From assembly GCF_000725495.1 (NCBI RefSeq), contig NZ_JNZD01000031.1, positions 1 through 64,000 of the forward strand: DNA of 64,000 nt. Direction: 5' to 3'. Source of the DNA: Streptomyces aureus. Its GTDB lineage: Bacteria > Actinomycetota > Actinomycetes > Streptomycetales > Streptomycetaceae. Positions 25,290 through 34,029 of this stretch are shown here, piece by piece. Both the position numbers and the translations under genes were made by a program. The notes under the pieces were generated by a model. It saw only the letters and a list, made by a program, of their open reading frames with translations, searched no databases and was not told where the DNA came from. Numbering within the stretch: position 1 is the stretch's first letter; every line of letters starts with the position of its first letter.

Positions 25290-25736
25290 TCAGCGGGCCA
25301 TCCACCGGTCCATCTCGCCGGCCCGGCCACTGAGCGCCTCGGCGACGGCGCCCGGCTGCGGCCGGGGTCCCGGCGGAACCTGTACGTCGAACCGGGCTCC
25401 CCCGGCCATGGCATCGACCTCGGGCCCGGGTATCACCACCTCGATCCCGGCCCGCCGGGCGAGCGCGACCGCCGCCGCCACGAACCCTTCGGAGAGGGCG
25501 AGGATCACCCGGTGCCCGGTCCCGCAGTGCCAGGCCACCAGGTGCTGGACGAACTCCTCGTAGAGGACCGGGTCGACGGCCAGCGTGTCCGGGTCGCCCC
25601 AGAACCTGCCCTGGCCGATCCCCGAGGGCAGTCCGAGTTCCGCCTCGAACACCTCGATCTGCCGCATGAAGAGGCGGCCGGCGCCGTTCGAGGGGTCCCA
25701 CAGCGTCTCTTCACCCAGCTCGAAATCCATGCTCAC
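25290..25736 (-). CDS. DUF6086 family protein
   Basis: A 148-residue actinomycete-specific protein. The string ETLWDPSNGAGRLFMRQIEV is typical of DUF6086 as I recall it, followed by FVQHLVAWHCGTGHRVILAL and SEGFVAAAVALARRAGIEV. Function unknown. The GTG start (25734-25736) overlaps the TGA of the dienelactone-hydrolase gene (ACGTGAGC), so translation is probably coupled; an in-frame ATG six nt further (25730) is an alternative. Confidence 0.7.
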   Translation of the reverse strand: MSMDFELGEETLWDPSNGAGRLFMRQIEVFEAELGLPSGIGQGRFWGDPDTLAVDPVLYEEFVQHLVAWHCGTGHRVILALSEGFVAAAVALARRAGIEVVIPGPEVDAMAGGARFDVQVPPGPRPQPGAVAEALSGRAGEMDRWMAR

Positions 25737-26467
25737 GTCGTGCCCAAAGCGCTTTCCAGGAGGGGAAGCAGACGCTCCCAGTGGCGCTCCAGCCCGGCCG
25801 CGTCGAAGGCGTCGGTGTCGGTCATCGTGAAGCCGTGGACGGTGCCGGGGTAGATCTCGCAGGTGTGCTCGACACCGGCGGCCTCCAGGGCCTTGTCCAG
25901 CGCGCCGACCACCTCCGGGGTCATGTCGCTCTCGGCGATGCCGAGGTGGACCTTGGCCGTGATCTCGGGCAAGAGGAGGTGCGGGCTGTCGGGAGCGTCG
26001 TTCATCAGGGGGCTGGGGTGGAACCCGGCGAGGGCGGCGACCTTGTCGGGGTGGGCGGCGGCGGTACGGACCGCCACGTTGGCTCCCATGCAGTACCCGA
26101 CGACGGCGACCGGTCCGGCGGCGACCTCGGGCTGTTCCGTGAGGAAGCCGAGGTAGGCGCCCGCGTCACGCAGGGCCCGCTCGGCGGTGTGGGCCTGGAT
26201 CAGGGGCATCACCTGAGCGAAGACCGCGGGCCGGTCCTCCTGCGTGATGTGCTCGGGCAGCTCGACCACCGGCGCCGGTCCCTGCCGGTAGAAGACGTTG
26301 GGGACGAGCACGTAGTAGCCGTGCCCGGCCAGCTTGCGGGCCATCTCCTCCAGCACGGGCCGCACGCCGAAGGCGTCCATGTAGAGCAGCACCCCGGGGT
26401 GCCGCTCGCCGTTGTCGGGGTGGACGGCCAGGGCGTCGGCCTGACCGTCGGGAGTGGGGATCTGCAC
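25733..26467 (-). CDS. Dienelactone hydrolase family protein
   Basis: About 244 residues of alpha/beta-hydrolase fold. VAVVGYCMGANVAVRTA carries the cysteine nucleophile typical of dienelactone hydrolases. GIAESDMTP holds the probable aspartate and YPGTVHGFTM the histidine. The family hydrolyses lactones or esters in aromatic or xenobiotic breakdown; here the substrate is unknown. The start is doubtful: GTG 26467 fits the conserved N-terminus (QIPTPDGQADA), whereas the good ribosome site GGAAGGAAG is spaced for ATT 26485. It is coupled to the downstream DUF6086 gene. Confidence 0.75.
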   Translation of the reverse strand: MQIPTPDGQADALAVHPDNGERHPGVLLYMDAFGVRPVLEEMARKLAGHGYYVLVPNVFYRQGPAPVVELPEHITQEDRPAVFAQVMPLIQAHTAERALRDAGAYLGFLTEQPEVAAGPVAVVGYCMGANVAVRTAAAHPDKVAALAGFHPSPLMNDAPDSPHLLLPEITAKVHLGIAESDMTPEVVGALDKALEAAGVEHTCEIYPGTVHGFTMTDTDAFDAAGLERHWERLLPLLESALGTT

Positions 26468-26741
26468 TGCCTTGACGACGGGAATGACGGAACTTCCTTC
26501 CTCGGACCGGTGAAGCGGGGCGGAAACGGTCCCCGCACGCGCGGCCGCGAGCCCGGACCGTCCTCGCGTTCGGGCTCGCGGAGCCCGCCCGACGGGCCGG
26601 ATCATCGCACCCGCGGCCGGGCCACGGAGCTCCAACACCCCGTATGCAGCTGTGCGTTCATCCTAGGCGGGCTCGGTTGCGGCGGGGCGAACCGGGGCGA
26701 TCTTGCGTCCGCACGGAAAATCGCCGCCGAGGGGTGGGGTG

Positions 26742-27944
26742 TCAGGCCGGGATGCGCACGGTCTCCACCCAGTCCGGAGGCTGCGGAGCGGAGGATCCGA
26801 TCAGCGCGGCGATGACCCGGCAGGGCGGGTGTTCCTCGGGCCAGGGCGTCAGTCCGTCCGTCAGGACCACGACGATGTTCGGGCGCTCCGCCGTCGCGAG
26901 GGCGGCCTCGATGCCGACGCGCATGTCCGTGCCGCCACCGCCGCCCAGGGTGATCTGTTCGGTGGCCGTCACCCGGGACACGGCGTGGACGTCGGCGTCG
27001 CAGGCGAGCACGGTCACGCGGTTGCCGCGGATCCCCACCTCGCGCAGGACGCCCGTCACCTCCCCCAGGGCGGCGGCCAGTTCGGCGTCGCCCATCGAGC
27101 CGGAGGTGTCGATGACGACGGCGACGCGCGGCAGCGGCCGGCGCAGGCTCGGCAGGACGACGCCGCGCAGCGCCGGGGTGCGGCGCGAGGGGTGGCGGTA
27201 GGTGTAGTCGACGGCTCCGCCGGCCCAGGCGGCGGCCTCCCGGACCGCGCCGGACAGGGCCTGGCGCCAGTCGACCGTGGGTTCCAGGACCTCCTCGGCC
27301 CAGCGCTGCCAGCCCCCGGGCAGGGTGCCGCGGGTGCGCTGGTGGACGCGCATCGCGTCGGCCGTCTGCCGGCGCAGGGCCTGCGCCTCGACGTCGCCGA
27401 GCCGTGCGGGGCCGCCCGGGCCGGTGAGTTCCCAGGGAACGGAGCGGCCGTGGGCGCCCGGTCCGCAGTCCGGCGCGTGCTTGGAGGGCGGGAGCCGGTC
27501 GACGTACTCCTCGAACAGCCTGCCCTCGGGGAGGCCGAAGCGGCGCGGTTCCATGCGGCCCTCGGGGAGGCGCAGGCCGTCGGCGAGGAGATCGTCGTTG
27601 ATCTCGCAGTCCTGGGCGATGTTGACGCGGTGCCAGTCGCGCTGGGTGGCGGCGGGCAGCCGGTCGGCGCGGCCGTGGTGGTCGCGCAGCAGGTGGGCCG
27701 CTTCGTGGATCCAGACGCCCGCGAGTTCGGGCACCGGGGTGGCGTCGACGAAGGCGGGCGACACGTAGCAGCGCCAGTGCCGGTCCACGCCCATCGTCGG
27801 GACCTCGGTGCTCGGGACGACGGTCAGGGCGTAGAGCGCCGACGCCAGATACGGCCGGTCGCTCGCCGCCCGGTAGCGGGCGGCGAGCAGTTTGGTCATG
27901 TCCAGGGCGGAGCGGGAACCGTCCGCCTTGCCCGCGGACCTCAC
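26742..27944 (-). CDS. vWA domain protein with metallopeptidase-like N-terminal domain (DUF2201 type)
   Basis: A 400-residue protein, last gene of a four-gene coupled operon. The N-terminal half resembles the putative metallopeptidase of DUF2201 proteins: HEAAH at 80-84 (an HExxH zinc motif) followed by WHRVNIAQDCEIND, the matching W..A.D..IN block. A C-terminal von Willebrand A domain has a full MIDAS motif DTSGSMG (279-285), plus TDM and a later DG. Such vWA proteins pair with MoxR AAA+ ATPases as metal-dependent adaptors, perhaps remodelling a target complex. Its ATG overlaps the MoxR stop by 4 nt. Whether the peptidase site is active is unknown. Confidence 0.85.
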   Translation of the reverse strand: MRSAGKADGSRSALDMTKLLAARYRAASDRPYLASALYALTVVPSTEVPTMGVDRHWRCYVSPAFVDATPVPELAGVWIHEAAHLLRDHHGRADRLPAATQRDWHRVNIAQDCEINDDLLADGLRLPEGRMEPRRFGLPEGRLFEEYVDRLPPSKHAPDCGPGAHGRSVPWELTGPGGPARLGDVEAQALRRQTADAMRVHQRTRGTLPGGWQRWAEEVLEPTVDWRQALSGAVREAAAWAGGAVDYTYRHPSRRTPALRGVVLPSLRRPLPRVAVVIDTSGSMGDAELAAALGEVTGVLREVGIRGNRVTVLACDADVHAVSRVTATEQITLGGGGGTDMRVGIEAALATAERPNIVVVLTDGLTPWPEEHPPCRVIAALIGSSAPQPPDWVETVRIPA

Positions 27945-29143
27945 CGGCCCAGCGCCCCGGACATCTGGAGCAGGTCCAGGAAGCCGTCGATCCCGGGTGG
28001 TACGGGCCAGTCGAGGTGCCGCATCGAGGCGAGGTCGGTGGCGGCGCGGGCGGCCACGTCGGGGACGCCCGCGTCGACGGCCTTCGCGAGGACCGTCCAG
28101 CCGGCCTCCCAGCGGGGCCGGGTGAGGTCGCTCTGGATGGCGGAGACCACGGCGATGAGGAAGGCCAGTTGCCGGTCTCCGCGGTCGGGCAGGGCGAAGG
28201 CGTCGGGGTCGGCGAGGACCCGGTCGGGGTCGGGGAGGTCGAGGTGTTCGAGGTAGGACAGCAGCTCGATGCCCGCGCCGTCGCCGACGGCACCGGTGAG
28301 CACGGCGGCCAGCGCCTCACGGCCGCCGCCGGCCGCGTAGCTCGTGGCGAGCAGTTTGAGCGCCATCTCCCAGGTGCGCGGGGACGGCCAGGACCGGCCC
28401 CGGCTCTCGGCGTCGCCGGGGATGTGGTGCACCAGACCGGGGCGGGCCGTGAGGAAGCCGGAGATCGCGCCGCGGGCCCGGGCGACGGCACCGGGCACCT
28501 TGGTCGCTCCGACGACGGGCACGGTCACCTCGGGCCAGGTGCCGGCCAGACCGCGGGCGACGGTGCGCGGGTCGTGGGTCCATTCGAGGTGGACGAACCG
28601 GTTGGCGAGCGGCGGGCTGAGGTGCCAGCCGTCGGCCGCGCTGGAGGGCGGGTTGGCGGCGGCGACGATACGGACCGCCTCCGGCAGGACCAGGCTGCCC
28701 ACGCGTCGTTCGAGCACCACGCGCAGCAGGGCCGCCTGCACGGCGGGCGGCGCGGAGGAGAGTTCGTCGAAGAAGAGCAGGCCCTGTCCGGCGGTCGCGA
28801 GCCGGACCGCCCAGTCGGGCGGGGCCATCGGGACGCCGGTCGTGGCCGGGTCGTCCCCGACGATGGGCAGTCCGGCGAAGTCGGAGGGCTCGTGGACGCT
28901 GGCGATGACCGTCTCCAGCGGCAGGCCGAGCCCGGCCGCGAGCTGTTCCAGCGCGGCCGACTTGCCGATGCCCGGCTCGCCCCACAGCAGCACCGGCTGA
29001 TTGGCCGTCACCGCGAGCGCGAGCGCCTCCAGTTGGGGGTTCGCGGCGCGTTCGGTGCGGTGTGTTCGCAGCCTGCGGTTGAGGTCGTCGGCGGCCGCCA
29101 GCGGACCGGACGGCGGGGCGGTGGTGGTGCGGTCGGCGTTCAC
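27941..29143 (-). CDS. MoxR family AAA+ ATPase
   Basis: A 400-residue AAA+ ATPase of the MoxR type. Walker A GEPGIGKS (55-62), Walker B LLFFDELSSAP (about 122-132), sensor-type VRIVAAANPPSSAADGWHL and the arginine-containing LANRFVHLEW region follow in order. A helical C-terminal domain completes it. MoxR proteins form hexamers that act with a vWA partner to mature or regulate other proteins; the vWA partner is the next gene (4-nt ATGA overlap), and the preceding ankyrin gene overlaps in the same way. The N-terminal helix region is typical in length. Confidence 0.9.
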   Translation of the reverse strand: MNADRTTTAPPSGPLAAADDLNRRLRTHRTERAANPQLEALALAVTANQPVLLWGEPGIGKSAALEQLAAGLGLPLETVIASVHEPSDFAGLPIVGDDPATTGVPMAPPDWAVRLATAGQGLLFFDELSSAPPAVQAALLRVVLERRVGSLVLPEAVRIVAAANPPSSAADGWHLSPPLANRFVHLEWTHDPRTVARGLAGTWPEVTVPVVGATKVPGAVARARGAISGFLTARPGLVHHIPGDAESRGRSWPSPRTWEMALKLLATSYAAGGGREALAAVLTGAVGDGAGIELLSYLEHLDLPDPDRVLADPDAFALPDRGDRQLAFLIAVVSAIQSDLTRPRWEAGWTVLAKAVDAGVPDVAARAATDLASMRHLDWPVPPGIDGFLDLLQMSGALGR

Positions 29144-31047
29144 AGGGCCGGCCTCTCCTCTTCGCCGGACGCGCCGGCGTCACCCGAGACGGGCTCGGAC
29201 TCGGACTCGGACTCGGGCTCGGGCTCGCCGGATTCCTCGGACGGCTCGGACTCCACGGACTCCGTCTCGGCTTCCTCGTCCTCGTCCTCCTCTTCGTCCT
29301 CGTCGGTGCCGAAGTACTCGTCCTGCTCGTCCATCCATTCGTCCCACCAGTCGGCGCCGACGTCCGGGTGCTCCGCCTCGACCCGCTTCTGGAGGAAGGC
29401 CAGGTCGGGGCGCTTGTAGCGGCGGACGATCTGGGCGATCGAGAGGTCGGTCTGGTCGACCGCGTCGAGCCGGGCCCCGGCGGCGACGAGCGCCTCCACC
29501 AGCGCCTTCGAACCGAGGTCGTTGGCCGCCACGTACAGCGCCGTGCGATCGCGCCGGTCGGTGGCCTCCAGGTCGATTCCCGCCGCCAGCAGCCGCGACA
29601 GGAGCGGTTCGTGGTCGAGGAGGTTGAGCGCGTGCAGCAGGGTCCGGCCGTTGGCGTCGCGTACGCGGGGGTCGACACCGGCGTCGAGGAGTTCGACCAC
29701 GCCGGGGGTGTCGCCGTGCTGGGCGCGCTGGAACAGCTCGTTGCGCTGCTCCCGCAGGGCCCTCGGCAGCCGGCCGCGTCCGGAGGACCACGTCTGCTGC
29801 ACGGCGAAGCAACCGGCGACGGCACCGCCGAAGGCGCGCAGGGCCCGTTCGCGCTGCTGCTCCTCGTCGGTGTGCGGCATGTGCAGCAGGCCGTCGGAGC
29901 GGAAGGACACCTCGTGCCATTCGCCGCGGCACCTGACCCTGACCGGCGCGGGAGCCGTCGGTCCCGGTGGCCCCGCCGGGCCCGCCGGTGCGGGAAGGGC
30001 GGGGAACAGCGCCTCGCGGACGAGCGGGTGCAGATGCTCCGCCGCGACGCCTCCCACGCGCATCAGGTCGAGGTCGGGAAGCCTGCGCCACAGGGCCTCG
30101 GCCAGAACCGGCACGTACTTGGCCGCGTCCCGCTCGACGGCGCGCGCCCGCAGTCCGCCGCCCTCCCTGGGCTCCAGCAGGATGTACGTCCGCCAGTGCG
30201 CGGTGATCACGAAGCGGTCGCCGACGCCCGCGGCGACCTGGCGGCGGATCTCCGGCTCCAGGCGGGTGTACTCGACCGCGATCCCGTCGAAGAGTCCCCG
30301 CAAGCCTGGGTTCTGAGGGCCGGTGGAGTCCGCCTCGATGCCTGCGGCAGCCAGCGCGGCGAGCGTCTCGCCCTTCTGGTGGAGCAGCTCGACCCACTCC
30401 GCCCGCGCCACGGGGTCGCCCGTTCCGGGATCGGCCACGGGCAGTTCGTCCGTCGCGCGCGGGGTGGCGTCGGCGTGGAAGAACGGCGGCCGGTCCGTGC
30501 CGCCGGAGCGGGCCGGCAGATCCGCGGCGCACCGCGCGTCCCAGAGATGGCGGGCGTGCCGCCAGTCCTCGGTGGTCGGGCCGAAGGCGCCCACGGCCTG
30601 CTCGTCCTTGACCGTGCCGAACCGCAGGGCGATCCGCTGCGGTCCGTCGATCATCGCGGGGGTGGTGACGTGCAGGTACGGCGTGGTGCGACGGTCCTCT
30701 TCGGACGCCTTCGGACGGTAGCGCGCGAGGACGACGGTCCGGTCGGTGACGAGCGTGGTACGCCCGCCCAGCATGCGCGGCAGGTGCCAGCGCAGCAGGT
30801 CGGGGGCGAAGTGGCGCAGGTCGTCCAGCAGGGCCGAGGCGACATCGGCGCCGCACCGGTCGCCGACCTCGGACAGGTCGAAGGCGATGTCGACGTTCGC
30901 CGCCGCGCAGGCGCCCCGCCAGTCACCGGCCAGCCGGGACGCGGTCGCGCGTTCGATCATCCAGCGGGGCACGGCGTACCGGCGGATCCGGCGCCGGCTC
31001 GACACCTCGTCCCGGGGAAAGCCTCGGAGTTCGACACGGGCGCTCAA
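29140..31047 (-). CDS. Ankyrin-repeat protein with unknown N-terminal region and acidic tail
   Basis: A 635-residue protein, second gene of the operon. The first 430 residues match no family I recognise; they contain charged, helix-rich segments (RRYAVPRWMIERATASRLAG, CGADVASALLDDLRHFAPDL). Ankyrin repeats fill about 437-556 (DTPGVVELLDAGVDPRVRD, GRTLLHALNLLD, RTALYVAANDLGSKALVEAL). The last 60 residues are a strikingly acidic, Ser/Glu/Asp-rich tail encoded by short GAGTCC-type repeats. Start TTG 31047 is chosen since it overlaps the LRR stop (TTGA) and GGGAG lies 9 nt upstream. It likely recognises or tethers a protein partner for the MoxR-vWA pair. Confidence 0.8.
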   Translation of the reverse strand: MSARVELRGFPRDEVSSRRRIRRYAVPRWMIERATASRLAGDWRGACAAANVDIAFDLSEVGDRCGADVASALLDDLRHFAPDLLRWHLPRMLGGRTTLVTDRTVVLARYRPKASEEDRRTTPYLHVTTPAMIDGPQRIALRFGTVKDEQAVGAFGPTTEDWRHARHLWDARCAADLPARSGGTDRPPFFHADATPRATDELPVADPGTGDPVARAEWVELLHQKGETLAALAAAGIEADSTGPQNPGLRGLFDGIAVEYTRLEPEIRRQVAAGVGDRFVITAHWRTYILLEPREGGGLRARAVERDAAKYVPVLAEALWRRLPDLDLMRVGGVAAEHLHPLVREALFPALPAPAGPAGPPGPTAPAPVRVRCRGEWHEVSFRSDGLLHMPHTDEEQQRERALRAFGGAVAGCFAVQQTWSSGRGRLPRALREQRNELFQRAQHGDTPGVVELLDAGVDPRVRDANGRTLLHALNLLDHEPLLSRLLAAGIDLEATDRRDRTALYVAANDLGSKALVEALVAAGARLDAVDQTDLSIAQIVRRYKRPDLAFLQKRVEAEHPDVGADWWDEWMDEQDEYFGTDEDEEEDEDEEAETESVESEPSEESGEPEPESESESEPVSGDAGASGEEERPAL

Positions 31048-32177
31048 CGGTAGACACTCCCTATCGCGCGCAGGTCGGGGTGCGCCCTGCCGACGGGCCG
31101 CAGGCGCTGGGTGAAGGACCGCTTCACCTTGCGGGGCAGGCCCGGCCCCAGACCCACGTACTCCAGGGGTGAGCCGTCGGGCACCGCGGCCAGCAGCGTC
31201 TTCGCGCCCCGGCCGGTCAGGCCGGTGTGGCACAGCTCCAGCCGGCGCAGCGGACTGCCGGGCAGCGCAGCGGCGAACGCGTGCGCGCCTTCGTCGCCGG
31301 TGGCGTTGGCGGGGGCGCCGAGGGTGCGTGCGGACAGGGGCCGGCCCAGGTCGAGTGCCTCGATGCCGCCGAGCGCGTCGGCGAGGGCGCGGGCTCCGGC
31401 GGGTCCGATGCCGTTGCCGCCGAGGCCAAGGCGCACCGGGCGCCCGGGGTCCATGGCGGCGGCGAGGATCGCGGCGCCTTCGTCCCCGAGGTGGTTGGCG
31501 GGCAGGTACAGCTCGCGCAGGCCGGCGTCGCGGATCAGGGTCGCCAGCAGTGGGGCGGCGTCGGCGGTCAGGCCGTTGCCGCCGAGGAAGAGGCGCTCCA
31601 CCGGGGCGGGCCGGTCGACCAGGGTGTCGCACAGGGCCCGCAGACCCTCGGTGGTCAGGCCGGTGTTGACGAGGTCGAGGGTGCGCAGCGTGGTGTTGCG
31701 GCGCAGTGTCGCGGCGAGGGCGTGGGCGCCGTGGTCGCCGACCGGGTTGCGCTTGAGCCACAGGGCGTGGACCGTGCGGTCCGTCGTCAGGGCGTCGGTG
31801 AGCGCGGTGACGCCCTCGGGGCCGATGCGGTTGCAGCCGAGGTACAGGGTGCGCAGGCCGTGGCCGTCGGCAAGTGAGGCGGCGACCGAGCGGGCTCCCT
31901 CGTCGCCGATGGCGTTGGTGCCGAGCAGGACGTGGGTGGCGTGCGGGGAGGCGGCGGCCACGGGCATGAGCCGGGCGGCGCCGCCGGGTCCGAGGCCCTG
32001 CTTGCACAGGTCGACGCGCCCGTCCGCGCGGACGGTGCCGAGCGTGAACGTCTCGTCGGTCTCGACCGGCAGGGCGGACCGCAGCCGGGCGAGCAGCGGC
32101 TCCAGAGCAGCGGGTTCGCTGATCGGGATGTCGGGGTGCTCGATCGCGGGGCAGCGTACGGGCGTCGGCTGCGTCAT
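31044..32177 (-). CDS. Leucine-rich repeat protein (ribonuclease-inhibitor type)
   Basis: A 377-residue protein made of about nine RNI-like leucine-rich repeats of roughly 28 residues, for example LRTLYLGCNRIGPEGVTALTDAL, with the pattern LxxLxLxxNxIGxxGAxALAxAL read across the length. No membrane segment or signal peptide. Such curved repeats serve protein binding, as in NLR-type sensors. It heads the operon LRR-ankyrin-MoxR-vWA; its stop overlaps the ankyrin start by 4 nt. ATG 32177 is preferred over in-frame GTG 32183/32180 because GGTGGAG is 5 nt upstream. The tRNA-like gene lies 107 nt upstream. Confidence 0.8.
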   Translation of the reverse strand: MTQPTPVRCPAIEHPDIPISEPAALEPLLARLRSALPVETDETFTLGTVRADGRVDLCKQGLGPGGAARLMPVAAASPHATHVLLGTNAIGDEGARSVAASLADGHGLRTLYLGCNRIGPEGVTALTDALTTDRTVHALWLKRNPVGDHGAHALAATLRRNTTLRTLDLVNTGLTTEGLRALCDTLVDRPAPVERLFLGGNGLTADAAPLLATLIRDAGLRELYLPANHLGDEGAAILAAAMDPGRPVRLGLGGNGIGPAGARALADALGGIEALDLGRPLSARTLGAPANATGDEGAHAFAAALPGSPLRRLELCHTGLTGRGAKTLLAAVPDGSPLEYVGLGPGLPRKVKRSFTQRLRPVGRAHPDLRAIGSVYR

Positions 32178-32283
32178 CACCACTCCACCGGTCCATCGCC
32201 GGTGCCCGGAGAGCCGAGAGCGGCATCGCCCCCCGCCCGCTCAGGCTGAACCGACGCCAATCGACTTTCGTCTACGACAAAGG

Positions 32284-32359
32284 TGGCAAGACCGGTCGGA
32301 TTCGAACCGACGTCCTCCAGCTCGATGCTTGGGCGCGACGACCTCTGCGCTACAGCCTT
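32284..32359 (-). tRNA. tRNA-like gene with encoded CCA and abnormal anticodon arm
   Basis: On the minus strand, 73 nt plus CCA form most of a cloverleaf. The acceptor is AAGGCTG paired to CGGTCTT (two wobble pairs), then T8-A9, D-stem GCGC/GCGC with a GG-containing loop, T-arm GTCGG-TTCGAAT-CCGAC, discriminator G and encoded CCA. The anticodon arm is odd: the segment CCAAGCATCGAGCTGG gives only a 5-bp stem with a bulged A and a 5-nt loop, and no register gives five pairs with a 7-nt loop and U33. The anticodon, and hence the amino acid, cannot be assigned. It may be a degenerate or specialised tRNA. Confidence 0.6.
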
Positions 32360-32553
32360 GCCGTGGTGGATCATAGCGGTTGCCGGACCCGCGTTCGAAC
32401 CCGGCCGGACCACCGAGGGGGCCGACCGGTGCAAGCGGCCAGGGCCGGGCCAACGTCCGCCCCGGGAGACGCGCTTGGGAGCGGGCTCGTCGCAACGACC
32501 CATGGGTGCCCGGGGTGTGGCCGAACGCGCGGCGGAAGACGTCGACATACGCA

Positions 32554-33798
32554 TCAGAAGCCCCACGGGCTGAGTTCCACGATCGCCGCGAACAGGTGCT
32601 CCCAGACGTTCTGCGCGGGCTCTTCCTTGTTCACGCAGAGCGGTTCGAGCGCGGCGACTTCGGCCAGGAAGTCACCGCGGCCGTCCTCGCCCGGGTACGA
32701 GTCCCAGCAGGCGCCCATGAACCGGTACACGGCTTCCAGGAGCCTTACGAACGTCTCGGTGTCCCGGGCGAAGGGGAAGGGCTCCTGGCCGTTGCGGATC
32801 ATCGACACCGCGCCCGTCCCGGGGTGGACGAGCACGCGGCCGGTGTCGGCGTAGGCCAGGTCGAAGGTGCCCAGGTGCAACAGGCCGTGCTCGTCGGTCT
32901 CCAGCTCCCGGGCCTGCCCGTCCCTCCAGGCCAGGGTGAACGAGGCGACTCCGGCGGCGAACCAGGTCGGCAGACCGGCCGTGACGGCCAGCTCCCTCGT
33001 GGGCCCGTGCGTCAGGGCCGCGGGCAGTTGGTCCTCTGTCAGCAGTGCCGTCCCGTCGGCCCCGAAGGCCTCCCTCATCCGGGCCGCGTCCAGGGGCAGT
33101 TGGGCTGCGGTGGGCCCGGTGAACCACGGTCCGTCCTCTCCCCAGGAGACGCCGTCGGCGTCCGCCGGCTCGTGGACCGCCGTGCCCTCGCGCTCCAGAA
33201 CCACGACGCCGCGCGCTTCGAAGAACATGGCGCGGCCGCGACCGAGGGGCGCGGGCTCCTCCCAGGTCTCGGGCAGGTGGAGTCCGTGGTCCTCGTCCGG
33301 GTCGAAGAGGACGGGCCCTTCGACCGGGGCGTCGTAAGGTCGCTCGGTGAACTCGCCGTCGGTGGGGGCTGGAACCCGCTCACCGGTGTCCGGATCGAGC
33401 CAGTGCTCCGGGGTCCACTGCGACCACACCTTCAGCAGGAGGCGTCCGTCGGCGGCCTCGTGGACCTGGACGTCGGCGTCTCCGCTCAGGTTCGGCCGGG
33501 CGCGGTAGGCACCGACCGGCCGCCACCAGGCCCAGACGGTCCGCCACGGCATACCCGGCTCGGCTTCGGCGACCAACTCGGCGTAGCCATCGTGGCCCAG
33601 AACCTTGGCGCTGAAGTGCAGCCAGGAAGCGAATTCGGCCCGCGGCACTTCCGCTCCGCCGAGGATCGTGACGGCCTGGGCCCAGACCTCACGGCCCACG
33701 CCGCCCCCGGCGGCGGGCACGTCGCGAAGCGCCACGGGTCCAGCGGCGAGCAGCGCCCCGGGCGAGGCGAACAGCGTGTCAAGATCGTCACGGGTCAT
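32554..33798 (-). CDS. SUKH-4-like immunity protein
   Basis: A 414-residue soluble protein. The C-terminal 150 residues (LTHGPTRELAVTAGLPTWFA, then LLHLGTFDLAYADTGRVLVHPGTGAVSMI and a terminal helical EVAALEPLC...VWEHLFAAIVELSPW) match the shape of SUKH-4 immunity proteins, which neutralise polymorphic toxins. The N-terminal 240 residues include a Trp-rich segment, possibly a toxin-related or regulatory part. ATG 33798 lacks a strong ribosome site; an upstream GTG-like extension is unsupported. No toxin gene is seen beside it, so it may be an orphan. Confidence 0.55.
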   Translation of the reverse strand: MTRDDLDTLFASPGALLAAGPVALRDVPAAGGGVGREVWAQAVTILGGAEVPRAEFASWLHFSAKVLGHDGYAELVAEAEPGMPWRTVWAWWRPVGAYRARPNLSGDADVQVHEAADGRLLLKVWSQWTPEHWLDPDTGERVPAPTDGEFTERPYDAPVEGPVLFDPDEDHGLHLPETWEEPAPLGRGRAMFFEARGVVVLEREGTAVHEPADADGVSWGEDGPWFTGPTAAQLPLDAARMREAFGADGTALLTEDQLPAALTHGPTRELAVTAGLPTWFAAGVASFTLAWRDGQARELETDEHGLLHLGTFDLAYADTGRVLVHPGTGAVSMIRNGQEPFPFARDTETFVRLLEAVYRFMGACWDSYPGEDGRGDFLAEVAALEPLCVNKEEPAQNVWEHLFAAIVELSPWGF

Positions 33799-34029
33799 GA
33801 GCACATGCTGCCACCCACCACTGACAACGCCGTCGCGAACCCGGGCCTCACGCACGGCCGTTCCGGCACCGACCCGCCTGGGTGGCGAGGGGACTCGGCA
33901 GGTGCGGCAGCACGGTGCGGCGAGGGGACGGGTGCGGCAGCTCGGGCGGATCTTCGATCAGGTCCAGCGGAGTATCGTCGCACCGCCGGCCGTCCAGGCC
34001 GAGGGGTTTCAGTTCACCGGGGGTTGATC

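Noticed and set aside
32375..32415. Second tRNA-like TTCGAAC motif next to the tRNA-like gene
   Set aside because: Neither strand gives a pairing T-stem (the base after the loop is wrong) and there is no acceptor; it is a GTTCGAAC palindrome within repeated CCGGACC.
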